Assembly (NCBI GenBank): GCA_965230625.1
Contig: CBDDLL010000001.1
Span: forward strand, 4,154,001-4,218,000
DNA: 64,000 bases
Origin: Saccharicrinis sp965230625
GTDB lineage: Bacteria > Bacteroidota > Bacteroidia > Bacteroidales > Marinilabiliaceae
Reading direction: 5' to 3'
Of this stretch, positions 52,807 through 61,085 are shown in pieces; the first letter of the stretch is position 1, and every line of letters starts with the position of its first letter. The notes beneath the pieces are model-generated. The model did not search any database. It had not been told where the DNA came from and saw nothing but the letters and a program-made list of their open reading frames with translations. A program made the translations under genes and the position numbers.

Positions 52807-52934
52807 GTTTTTGTTGCTATTTTTATATAATGCTACAGTTTAACTTAATTTAACAACAGTTATATCTTTAATTTATTTAAAATTGCACTCATTATCAATC
52901 AGTTTACTTAATCATAAATAATACTTAATTGATT

Positions 52935-54620
52935 ATGAGAAAAATAGTTTTTCTTATTCTAGTTATTACCTCAATTCATAACATATTAAAAGCCCAAGTA
53001 GGTCATGAATTTTGGTTTGTGGCTCCTGCTGTTATTGAAGCAAATGGAGATGCCCCCGTTGCATTTAGACTAACAGCAATGGATAAACCAACAACTGTTA
53101 CTCTTACTCAACCTGCTAATCCCAGCTTTACTAGAACTGTTAACTTGGATGCATATCAGCAGAAGAAAATTGAGTTCGACCAACGATGGGAAATAAATAC
53201 ATTAGAAAACACTCCATCTAATACGATAAATGATAAAGGTATACTCATTACATCTGACGAAGATATTACTGCATACTACGAAGTGGTAAGATCAAATAAT
53301 CCTGAAAAATTTACTTTAAAAGGAGAAAATGCTTTGGGACTTGAATTTTGCATATCAGGTCAAAACTCTTTTGGGAACGAAGGATATAATGATAATACAT
53401 ACAGTAATAATCCTCCCCTTGAAAGAGCTGATATAGTAGCGACAGAAGATAACACTGTTATTGAAATCACTCCTTCTGTTGATGTCTTAGGGCATAGCGC
53501 AACTGTATCATATACTATTACTTTAGATAGAGGTCAAACATATTGCATGCAAGCTATTAGTAGAGAAAAAGATTATACTATTGGAGGATCTCATGTAAAA
53601 AGTAATAAGCCCATTGCTGTTACAATTTCAGATGACTCAGTAAATGAAAACGATGGTCCTCACGATTTAATTGGAGACCAAACTATCCCAACCTCCATTA
53701 TAGGTACAGAATATATTGCTATGTTTTCTGGAAGAAATAGAGAATGGGGAGGCAGAACTCCTGTCAACAAAGTTTATGTAATGTCTGCTTCTGATAATAA
53801 TTACGTAAGTATTGATTTTGACCAATCAACATCTGAAACCTACTTATTAAATAGTGGTGATCAAATTGAATTGGATATTTATGAAGAATCTGCTTTGCAT
53901 ATTGACTCCGATAATCCCATTTATGTATATCAACAATCAGGATTAGTAAATGGCTCTGGTAATGAATTAGGATCTGCAATACTCCCTCCAATAAATAGTA
54001 CTGGTTCTTCTTCAGTTACATTTACTAAAATACTAAATGATGCTTTCTACATTCAGATATTAACCCAATATAAAAATATTTCATCCTTTACTTTTACTGA
54101 TGAAAATGGAAATTCAAGTAACCTTTTAAATAATTTAAGTTGGAAACGTGTACCAGGAACAGGTAATGCCAATGATGATGAAACATGGTACTTTGTTAAT
54201 AAAGAATTAGTTGGTGTAGAAACTGGAGAATCTCATACATTAAGCAATTCTAATGGAGTATTTCACTTAAGTGTGTTTGACGAAAATAGTGGAAGTGTAA
54301 ATTTCGGTTACTATTCAGCGTTTAGAAATGATTTTTATACTAATAGCAAAGTATTTTTAAATGATGGAGCTGGATTAAATATAAGTCCTAATCCATTTAC
54401 TTCCAATATTAAAATAAGTAACCTACAGTTACCTATAAAAAACTGTTCAGTAAAAATATTAAGTCTATCAGGTAGAGTTTTGTTTGTAAAGCATAATCTT
54501 GTTGCGAATTCATCGGGACAAATATCAATAGATAATTTGGACTTTTTACCCACAGGAGTATACATTATAAGAATTAATTCTTCAAATAAAAGTATTTCTC
54601 GAAAGCTACATAAGAGATAA
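52935..54620 (+). CDS. T9SS-secreted IgGFc-binding-domain protein
   Basis: 561 residues from ATG 52935 (a TTG 6 bases upstream is in frame). Signal peptide RKIVFLILVITSIHNILKAQ. The body resembles the IgGFc-binding N-terminal family: GHEFWFVAPAVIEANGDAPVAFRLTA, KGILITSDEDITAYYEV, ADIVATEDNTVIEITPS, RGQTYCMQAIS, GSHVKSNKPIAVTISDDSV and NPIYVYQQSG. The last ~80 residues are a type A T9SS sorting domain (LNISPNPFTSNIKI...VKILSLSGRVLF...GVYIIRI...RKLHKR). It is probably cell-surface or secreted; the ligand is unknown. It is convergent with the Crp/Fnr gene. Confidence 0.87.
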   Translation: MRKIVFLILVITSIHNILKAQVGHEFWFVAPAVIEANGDAPVAFRLTAMDKPTTVTLTQPANPSFTRTVNLDAYQQKKIEFDQRWEINTLENTPSNTINDKGILITSDEDITAYYEVVRSNNPEKFTLKGENALGLEFCISGQNSFGNEGYNDNTYSNNPPLERADIVATEDNTVIEITPSVDVLGHSATVSYTITLDRGQTYCMQAISREKDYTIGGSHVKSNKPIAVTISDDSVNENDGPHDLIGDQTIPTSIIGTEYIAMFSGRNREWGGRTPVNKVYVMSASDNNYVSIDFDQSTSETYLLNSGDQIELDIYEESALHIDSDNPIYVYQQSGLVNGSGNELGSAILPPINSTGSSSVTFTKILNDAFYIQILTQYKNISSFTFTDENGNSSNLLNNLSWKRVPGTGNANDDETWYFVNKELVGVETGESHTLSNSNGVFHLSVFDENSGSVNFGYYSAFRNDFYTNSKVFLNDGAGLNISPNPFTSNIKISNLQLPIKNCSVKILSLSGRVLFVKHNLVANSSGQISIDNLDFLPTGVYIIRINSSNKSISRKLHKR

Positions 54621-54667
54621 GATATTATGATATGAATGATTTCGAGAATATAAATTGGCGAAAAAAA

Positions 54668-55378
54668 CTAACCTATCATTTGTTTAGTCTCATTAAAATT
54701 GAAAAAAGCGTTTTTTAATAAAATTTGATTACGATTATATTTTATTAGATCATAACTCTCTAGTTCAGAAAGAATAGAAGTAACGGTTTGTCTGGAAGAA
54801 GAAGCTAAAGCTGCCATATCCTGATGTGTTAAAAATAGGTTAACAGTAATACCGTTAGTTACTAATTGCCCATGTTCTTTCGATAAGTCTTTTAGAAGTA
54901 GAATTATACATTCTTTTGCAGATAAAAACCATAAACGTTCTAACCTGTTTCTTGTTTTCATTAACCTATACCCTATTAATTTGGTTAATTCGTTGTTTAA
55001 GGAAGGGATTTTATTAAGTAAATCGGAGAATTTATTTACATGCATAAAACATATAATACTTGCATCAATGGCTTCGGCATATTCATCTCTCTCCTTCTCT
55101 CCCACCGCAGCCATCTCACCAAAAATTTCTCCTGGTGTTATTATTGCATGAATTAGCTCTTTTCCTTCTTCGGAATAGCTGTTAATTTTAACCTTGCCCT
55201 CTTTTAGGAAATATATTTTATCTGCTTTATCCCTAGGTAAATATATCATCTTCTTTTTAGAAAAAGATTTCATTTTAGTGCACTGATGAAAATACTCTAG
55301 TTCATTACTTGATAATTGGTTAAGAACACTAAAATTCTTTAATATCCAGAAGCTGTTTATATCACCATTAATCTTCAT
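54668..55378 (-). CDS. Crp/Fnr-family transcriptional regulator
   Basis: 236 residues. The N-terminal cyclic-nucleotide-binding-type beta-barrel runs ~10-130 (IYFLKEGKVKINSYSEEGKELIHAIITPGEIFGEMAAVGE), with the usual GEIFGE motif. A dimerisation helix follows (LTKLIGYRLMKTRNRLERLWFLSAKECIILLLKDL). The C-terminal HTH reads LTHQDMAALASSSRQTVTSILSELESYDLIKY. There is no Fnr-like cysteine cluster in the N-terminus (one Cys near 33 and one near 110), so an oxygen-sensing FeS cluster is unlikely. Ligand unknown. A decayed paralogue fragment lies 1.9 kb away at 52716-52806. Confidence 0.88.
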   Translation of the reverse strand: MKINGDINSFWILKNFSVLNQLSSNELEYFHQCTKMKSFSKKKMIYLPRDKADKIYFLKEGKVKINSYSEEGKELIHAIITPGEIFGEMAAVGEKERDEYAEAIDASIICFMHVNKFSDLLNKIPSLNNELTKLIGYRLMKTRNRLERLWFLSAKECIILLLKDLSKEHGQLVTNGITVNLFLTHQDMAALASSSRQTVTSILSELESYDLIKYNRNQILLKNAFFNFNETKQMIG

Positions 55379-55454
55379 ATTCCCAAATTATCAGTTATTT
55401 CTGTTAAAACAGACGGGAAGAAATTAATATCCTTACAGTAATATCTATAATAAA

Positions 55455-55484
55455 AAATGCCAGTCTTTTTTTTGACTGGCATTT
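55455..55484 (-). terminator. Terminator of the ABC-F gene
   Basis: AAATGCCAGTC and GACTGGCATTT form an 11-bp stem with an 8-base loop, followed on the minus strand by a T-run. It starts 30 bases after the ABC-F stop and separates it from the Crp/Fnr gene. Confidence 0.92.
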
Positions 55485-55513
55485 AAGAACTCTTACTTAT
55501 TTTTGATTTCTAA

Positions 55514-57124
55514 CTAATACATACCATTCCTTTGAGCCATTAAAGCTTCATCTGATATATAATCGTCATAATCCATTTGTTTATCGATAATACCTGTTGG
55601 TGTAAGTTCGATTATTCTATTGCTTACTGTTTGAATAAATTCATGGTCATGGCTCGAAAAAAGAACAATTCCCTTAAACTGAGTCAATCTCTCATTAAAT
55701 GCTTGTATCGATTCCAAATCCAAGTGGTTGGTTGGTGTATCCAGAATTAAGGTGTTTGCATTTTTCAGCATCATGCGAGCAATCATACAACGCATTTTCT
55801 CACCCCCTGAAAGAACCTTACTCTTCTTAAAAATCTCCTCTCCCGAAAAAAGCATCTTACCTAAATATCCACGTATAAAAAGTTCGGTTGTATCACTAGA
55901 ATACTGTCCTAACCATTCTGATATATTTAAATCATTATCGAAGAAAACCGAGTTTTCAACTGGTAAATAAGCTGTAGTAATAGTTTGTCCCCATCTAAAT
56001 TCGCCAGTTTCAGCTTCTTTATTACCATTAAGTATTTCAAATAAGGCAGTCATTGCTCTTGGATCCTTTGACAGGAAAACAATTTTATCGCCTTTTTCCA
56101 CGTTGAAAGAAACATCTTTAAACAAAGTATGTCCTTCTATTGATGTACTTAAGTTACGAACCTCCAAAATTGTATTGCCAGGTTCTCTTTCAGGTGTAAA
56201 AATAATTGCAGGATACTTACGCGTAGAAGGTTCAATCTCTTCAACATTTAGCTTCTCCAACATTTTTTTACGACTTGTTGTTTGCTTACTTTTAGCAACA
56301 TTAGCACTAAAACGAGCAATAAACTCCTGAAGTTCTTTCTTTTTCTCTTCGGCTTTTTTATTTTGTTGCTGTTGCTGACGAAGGGCTAATTGGCTCGATT
56401 CGTACCAAAAACTATAATTACCTGAGAATAATTTCACCTTACCAAAGTCAATATCAACGGTGTGTGTACATATCGAATCAAGGAAGTGCCTATCGTGAGA
56501 AACTACTAATACCGTATTCTCAAAATTAGTTAAATAATTCTCCAGCCATGTTACCGAATCTAAATCCAGGTCGTTAGTAGGCTCATCTAATAGCAGGTTT
56601 TCAGGTTTTCCGAATAATGCTCGTGCCAAAAGAATCTTTACCTTTTGCTTTCCGCTTAAGGTTTTCATTTGCGAATAGTGCAAATCTTCTTTAATTCCTA
56701 ATCCGCTTAAAAGGTTAGCCGCATCACTTTCCGCATTCCATCCATCCATCTCAGCAAACTTTTCTTCTAACTCCGAGGCTTTAATACCATCTTCTTCGGT
56801 AAAATCAGCCTTAGCATATATGGCATTCTTTTCATGCATTACCTCCCAAAGAGGTGCATGTCCCATCATTACTGTATCTAAAACTGTAAATTCGTCAAAC
56901 TCGTGGTGATCCTGTTTAAGCACTGATAAACGTTCGGCTGGCCCATAAGTTACTGTACCTCCCGTTGAATCTAATTCCCCACTTAAAATGCGCAGAAAAG
57001 TAGATTTTCCAGCTCCATTAGCTCCAATTATACCATAACAATTACCTTGGGTAAACTTTAAATTCACATCTTGGAAAAGTACCCTCTTACCAAATTGAAT
57101 CCTTAAATTTGAAACTGTAATCAT
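55514..57124 (-). CDS. ABC-F ATPase, YbiT-like, with a degenerate second site
   Basis: 536 residues, two ABC domains joined by a charged linker (QQQQQNKKAEEKKKELQEF), no membrane segments. Domain 1 is complete: Walker A GANGAGKST (Lys40), Walker B LLLDEPTND (Glu181), H-switch VVSHDRHFL, but its signature is LSGKQ rather than LSGGQ. Domain 2 has a normal signature (LSGGE) but its Walker A reads SKDPRAMT (about 352-359, no lysine), and the catalytic glutamate is replaced by Thr463 in ILDTPTNHLD. The composite sites are therefore one canonical and one inactive. ABC-F proteins act on the ribosome during translation. Confidence 0.9.
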   Translation of the reverse strand: MITVSNLRIQFGKRVLFQDVNLKFTQGNCYGIIGANGAGKSTFLRILSGELDSTGGTVTYGPAERLSVLKQDHHEFDEFTVLDTVMMGHAPLWEVMHEKNAIYAKADFTEEDGIKASELEEKFAEMDGWNAESDAANLLSGLGIKEDLHYSQMKTLSGKQKVKILLARALFGKPENLLLDEPTNDLDLDSVTWLENYLTNFENTVLVVSHDRHFLDSICTHTVDIDFGKVKLFSGNYSFWYESSQLALRQQQQQNKKAEEKKKELQEFIARFSANVAKSKQTTSRKKMLEKLNVEEIEPSTRKYPAIIFTPEREPGNTILEVRNLSTSIEGHTLFKDVSFNVEKGDKIVFLSKDPRAMTALFEILNGNKEAETGEFRWGQTITTAYLPVENSVFFDNDLNISEWLGQYSSDTTELFIRGYLGKMLFSGEEIFKKSKVLSGGEKMRCMIARMMLKNANTLILDTPTNHLDLESIQAFNERLTQFKGIVLFSSHDHEFIQTVSNRIIELTPTGIIDKQMDYDDYISDEALMAQRNGMY

Positions 57125-57158
57125 TTATATATGTTTTATTTATTTACAAAAAGGATCG

Positions 57159-57166
57159 CAAAAATA
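57159..57166 (-). promoter_or_regulatory. Putative -7 box (TATTTTTG) for the ABC-F gene
   Basis: Read on the minus strand, TATTTTTG lies 34 bases before the ABC-F start and matches TAnnTTTG. No clear -33 box. Confidence 0.4.
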
Positions 57167-57309
57167 GCTATTAATATTGAGCTTAAAGTGATATTGTGGA
57201 ATTTAAAATGTTAACTAATGTTTAACTGTTTTGTGATATGTTATACTCTTTGGAATTTTTGTTTCTTTACAGTTATTTAAATACAGTTTCAACATTCATT
57301 TAATGTTAT

Positions 57310-58095
57310 ATGATAAAAGTTGTTTTGTTTATTGTGTTGGTTTCTTTTATTTCCTCTTGTAGAATATTAAGTAAACCAAGTAATATAGAAGAAGAAACTC
57401 TACCTGCTTTGTTACATGAGAATTTTGAAAGACAAGTACGAGGTGTTGATTTTTATGCAAGTAATACAGACAATAACTGGCAATTGGAGATTGACTTTGA
57501 TAAGTATGTAAAGTTTTCTTCTACTGATCTAAAAAAAGAGTTCACTGTTAATGTTATTGAGTTGGGAAAAGGATTAATAGGTTCTGAAGCAACTCATGAA
57601 GTTATAAGTAATGATGGGAAATTATCTATTTCGATAAAATATCAGGAAAAACCATTTGAGCAAAATGATAACAAACCATTTAAGGTGGAAATAGTATTTA
57701 GTGATAATAAAAAAAAACAAGTTAAAAAGTATACAGGAAAAGGTGAATTTTACGGTGCTATCAGGTTACATGATAATTGGATTTTAAAAGAAATTAATGG
57801 AAATAAAATTGATACAGCTAATTTATATAAACAACCGTTTATAGGAATTTTTTTAGATAAAGGAAAGGCTTCAGGTTTTTTAGGTTGCAATAATTTTTCG
57901 ACAGATGTAATATTTGGCAGAAACGAAATTTGGTTTCATTATATATTAAGTAGCAAAATAGCTTGTATTGAATCTAATGTTGAAGATGAATTTTCTAAAG
58001 CTATCTACAACAAGAAATTTACATATCGCTTTGATAATTTAAATTTAATACTCGAAAACAATACAGATGTATTAAAGTTTGAAAAAGGGGATTAA
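57310..58095 (+). CDS. META-domain lipoprotein
   Basis: 261 residues. The signal peptide ends in lipobox VSFISSC (Cys ~17). The C-terminal ~110 residues fit the META/HslJ domain: LHDNWILKEINGNKI, PFIGIFLDKGKASGFLGCNNFSTDVIF, SSKIACIESNVEDEFSKAI, YRFDNLNLILENNTDVLKFEK. The central ~130 residues are a separate beta-rich region. META proteins are envelope-associated, with stress or resistance links in other bacteria; the specific role here is unknown. Confidence 0.83.
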   Translation: MIKVVLFIVLVSFISSCRILSKPSNIEEETLPALLHENFERQVRGVDFYASNTDNNWQLEIDFDKYVKFSSTDLKKEFTVNVIELGKGLIGSEATHEVISNDGKLSISIKYQEKPFEQNDNKPFKVEIVFSDNKKKQVKKYTGKGEFYGAIRLHDNWILKEINGNKIDTANLYKQPFIGIFLDKGKASGFLGCNNFSTDVIFGRNEIWFHYILSSKIACIESNVEDEFSKAIYNKKFTYRFDNLNLILENNTDVLKFEKGD

Positions 58096-58134
58096 ATAGA
58101 TAAAGAACATTTTTTAAGCAGATAAACATTTTAA

Positions 58135-58992
58135 ATGGAGATCAAAGAATTCAAAGAAGTTGCAAAACAATATAAAGTTGTTTTTTTTGATGCATATGGA
58201 GTATTAAAAAAGCACGACGGAATTATTAAAGGAGTAAAAGAAACTTTAAATTGGCTTATTGAAGAAGGTATTGACTTTTATGTAATTACTAACGATGCAT
58301 CGCGGTCTCCTGAATTATTATCAAAGGCATATTATGATGGTGGGATTGATATCATTCAGCCTAATAACCTGGTTTCCTCTGCCATGCTATGTATGGAGTT
58401 CTTTAAAGAGAACATTCATCCTGGTTCTCAGGTAGCTTACTTAGGTGGTAAGCTATGCGAATACTTTATAAAAGAATCTGATCTAATACCTATTCGCATT
58501 GAAAATATTACAAATAAGGATTATCCCAATATTGAAGCCATAGCATTATTTGGTGAAAACGTGGATGACCTGCATTTTTGTATTAACAAAGCACTTAATC
58601 TGATAAGAGGAACTGATTCTCCGGTTATAGTAGCCAATCCCGACTTAATTTACCCTGTCAGTGATGAAGAATCTGCTATTACAGTTGGTAGCATTGCCAA
58701 TATGTTAGAGGCAGTTTCCAACAGAAAATTCTTTCGTTTTGGAAAACCCAATATTAATATTTTCGAATATGCATTTGAAAAAATAAACCAACAACATAAG
58801 TATTCAAAAAGGGAGATTTTAATGGTTGGAGATACCCTGGAAACAGATATTATAGGAGGTAATAAATTTGGTATTGATACAGCTTTGGTATTGTCAGGTA
58901 GTACTATTCCATTGCAAGCGGAAAAACTGATAAAGGAAAAAGGAATTTGTCCAACATATGTTTGTAATTCAATTACCGATTTAAAGCCCTAG
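58135..58992 (+). CDS. HAD-superfamily class IIA hydrolase
   Basis: 285 residues, NagD-like class IIA HAD protein with a C2 cap. Motif I is VFFDAYGVLKKHDG, with the nucleophile Asp ~19 but Tyr where the second Asp of DxD normally stands. Motif II is YVITNDASRS. Motif III lysine lies around FRFGKPNINIFEYAF, and motif IV is LMVGDTLETDIIGGNKFG. Probable phosphatase of small phosphorylated compounds or a related non-hydrolytic role. Its last 12 bases overlap the convergent gene at 58981. Confidence 0.85.
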   Translation: MEIKEFKEVAKQYKVVFFDAYGVLKKHDGIIKGVKETLNWLIEEGIDFYVITNDASRSPELLSKAYYDGGIDIIQPNNLVSSAMLCMEFFKENIHPGSQVAYLGGKLCEYFIKESDLIPIRIENITNKDYPNIEAIALFGENVDDLHFCINKALNLIRGTDSPVIVANPDLIYPVSDEESAITVGSIANMLEAVSNRKFFRFGKPNINIFEYAFEKINQQHKYSKREILMVGDTLETDIIGGNKFGIDTALVLSGSTIPLQAEKLIKEKGICPTYVCNSITDLKP

Positions 58993-59352
58993 CCATAAAC
59001 GCGCAGCATCTTCGGTACTAAAAACTTTGTATATAAAATTATTTACCGAACTATATTTATCCTTAAAAATAGTAGCTATTACAGTCGATTGCGGAATATC
59101 AACAATAATTGCTTCTTTTAAAAAGCTTAGTTTTTGTGTAGTTTTTAATAAAACAGGTAAAACAAGGTCTAAATCATCAGGTACTATTCCAATTTTTGAT
59201 CCTCTTGTATCTATCAATACTCTCAAAAATTCATGCTTATCAGATATACTTTGGAGGTAGGTATAATGCATCATTATATCATGCAAACTAATATCTCCTT
59301 TCGCCTTTAGTTCGATTAAATTAGCTTTTCTATAATAGGTATTTTGTAACAT
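58981..59352 (-). CDS. Small SpoIIAA/STAS-like protein
   Basis: 123 residues, no signal or membrane segment. The alternating strands and helices (YRKANLIELKAKGDISLHDIMMHYTYLQSI, FLRVLIDTRGSKIGIVPDDLDLVLPVLLKTTQKLSFLKEAIIVDIP, VFSTEDAARLWLGL) match the SpoIIAA-like fold of small cytoplasmic proteins in Bacteroidota. Function unknown. It overlaps the end of the HAD gene tail-to-tail by 12 bases and is divergent from the PLD-like gene. Confidence 0.7.
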   Translation of the reverse strand: MLQNTYYRKANLIELKAKGDISLHDIMMHYTYLQSISDKHEFLRVLIDTRGSKIGIVPDDLDLVLPVLLKTTQKLSFLKEAIIVDIPQSTVIATIFKDKYSSVNNFIYKVFSTEDAARLWLGL

Positions 59353-59433
59353 CTGGGATTGAATTTATTTCAATTTAATGAAATCTTATTTCTATATTGG
59401 CACTTTTAAATAAGAAATGATATTTACTTAACA

Positions 59434-60090
59434 ATGCAAACAATATTAAACCACTTTAAACAATTTACTGATCAAGAATCATTTAAAATTACTGATGCAA
59501 AAATTATACAAAATATTTCAGCACTAAATCATCTTAACAGAAAACAGCTTAGGGAAAAATTACTGGAAGAAGCTGTAAGTATACCTGATAATAAATCTCA
59601 AATTAATTGGTTAAAAACCTGTTTCGATCAAATAGATAAGCATGCTTTTAGGATGCATAAAGTCTTCTTTAGTCCAGGTACCGAAATTGGAGAAACTTTA
59701 AGTAATTTGTTAAGAGATGCGCAAGATAGCGTTCAATTATGTATTTTTTCGATAACTGATTATAGGTTAGCAAAAGAAGTATTGAATTGTTATAAAAGAG
59801 GACTTAAAGTAGAGGTTATTACGGATGATCAAAAAATATTTGATCGTGGTTCCGAAATACAAGACATGAGGCTGGCTGGTATCGACATTAAAATTGATCA
59901 CTCCCAATATCATATGCACAATAAATTTGGTATTATTGATGAAAGAATCGTGTTTACTGGGAGTTTCAATTGGACTTATACTGCTTCAAAACACAATCAG
60001 GAAAACCTATTGGTGACAACTAATGGGTCCATAGTAAATCAATTTAAAGAAGAGTTTGATAAACTTTGGGATGAGATGTATACTTTGTAA
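59434..60090 (+). CDS. Phospholipase D-like protein with a single HKD motif
   Basis: 218 residues. A helical N-terminal segment (~75 residues) is followed by one PLD domain: KVFFSPGTEIGETLSNLLRDAQDSVQLCIFSITDYRLAKEV, VEVITDDQKIFDRGSEIQDMRLAGIDIKIDHS, then H162-N-K164-x4-D169 in HMHNKFGIIDERIVFTGSFNWT. One-HKD proteins such as Nuc and mitochondrial PLD act as dimers, some as nucleases. No signal peptide, so cytoplasmic. The substrate is unknown. Confidence 0.85.
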   Translation: MQTILNHFKQFTDQESFKITDAKIIQNISALNHLNRKQLREKLLEEAVSIPDNKSQINWLKTCFDQIDKHAFRMHKVFFSPGTEIGETLSNLLRDAQDSVQLCIFSITDYRLAKEVLNCYKRGLKVEVITDDQKIFDRGSEIQDMRLAGIDIKIDHSQYHMHNKFGIIDERIVFTGSFNWTYTASKHNQENLLVTTNGSIVNQFKEEFDKLWDEMYTL

Positions 60091-60187
60091 TTTTTAATTG
60101 AAGCTATAATAAGCTAGGTGTTATATGGAAACATGCATGAACATTGTATTCTGGAATAATTCTTCCTTATGATAATAGATACATTAA

Positions 60188-60217
60188 TTGCTATGTAATG
60201 CATTAAAAGTATCTTTG
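60188..60217 (+). promoter_or_regulatory. Promoter of the CvfB-like gene
   Basis: TTG (60188-60190), 19 bases of spacer and TATCTTTG (60210-60217) match the Bacteroidota -33/-7 consensus closely. The start codon follows 22 bases later. Confidence 0.65.
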
Positions 60218-60239
60218 TAGTTTCGTAAAAACATAAACA

Positions 60240-61073
60240 ATGGTTGAAATAGGTAAATACAACGTACTTAAAGTAGTAAAAGATCTTGATTTTGGTCTTT
60301 ATTTAGATGGTGGTGAAGAATTGGGTGAAATACTATTACCACGAAGATATGTACCTGTTAATTGCACTGTTGATACAGAATTAGAAGTATTTATTTATTT
60401 GGATTCTGAAGATAGATTGATTGCTACAACAGAAATGCCTAATGCTATTGTTGGTGAGTTTGCTTATCTTAAAGCTGTTTCGGTAGGTAAAATAGGAGCT
60501 TTTTTAGATTGGGGACTTCCTAAAGATCTTTTGGTTCCATTTCGTGAGCAAAAAGCAAATATTGAAAAAGATAGAAGCTACGTTGTTTATATTTATTTAG
60601 ATGATGAAAGTCGAAGAATTGCAGCCTCTTCGAAAATTGAAAAGTTTTTGGACAACCTCCCTCCTAACTATGAAGAAGGTCAAGAGGTTGAACTAATGAT
60701 TTACCATCAATCCGAATTAGGTTATAAAGCTATTGTTAATGGTACACATACAGGAATGCTTTATGACAACGAAGTATTCCGAAGATTAAATAAGGGAGAA
60801 AAAGTAAAAGGTTATATTAAAAAAGTAAGAGAAGACGATAAAATCGACCTTGCACTGGAGAAACCAGGTTATGGTAAAGTAGATGGAATTGCACAATCCA
60901 TATTAAACGTGTTAAAAAATTCAAATGGTTTCCTTGATATAACCGATAAAAGTCCTGCTGAAGAGATCTCTAAACGCCTTGGTATAAGCAAAAAGAATTT
61001 TAAAAAAGCTGTTGGCTCCTTATATAAACAGAGGCTTATTAATATCGAAAATGATGGTATTAGGTTAGTTTAG
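60240..61073 (+). CDS. CvfB-like S1-domain RNA-binding protein
   Basis: 277 residues. Tandem S1-type beta-barrels run through the first ~210 residues: VLKVVKDLDFGLYLDGGEELGEILLPRRYVP, LKAVSVGKIGAFLDWGLPKDLLVPFREQ, YKAIVNGTHTGMLYDNEVFRRLNKGEKVKGYIKKVREDDKIDLAL. A winged-helix C-terminus follows (LDITDKSPAEEISKRLGISKKNFKKAVGSLYKQRLI). This order is that of CvfB/YitL, which binds RNA and affects virulence gene expression in Staphylococcus. It has its own promoter and is convergent with the retropepsin-like gene. Confidence 0.9.
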   Translation: MVEIGKYNVLKVVKDLDFGLYLDGGEELGEILLPRRYVPVNCTVDTELEVFIYLDSEDRLIATTEMPNAIVGEFAYLKAVSVGKIGAFLDWGLPKDLLVPFREQKANIEKDRSYVVYIYLDDESRRIAASSKIEKFLDNLPPNYEEGQEVELMIYHQSELGYKAIVNGTHTGMLYDNEVFRRLNKGEKVKGYIKKVREDDKIDLALEKPGYGKVDGIAQSILNVLKNSNGFLDITDKSPAEEISKRLGISKKNFKKAVGSLYKQRLINIENDGIRLV

Positions 61074-61085
61074 TAAGTTAGTTAA

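Noticed and set aside
54668..55378. Fnr-type oxygen sensor
   Set aside because: The N-terminal cysteine pattern needed for an Fnr iron-sulphur cluster is absent; only isolated cysteines are present.
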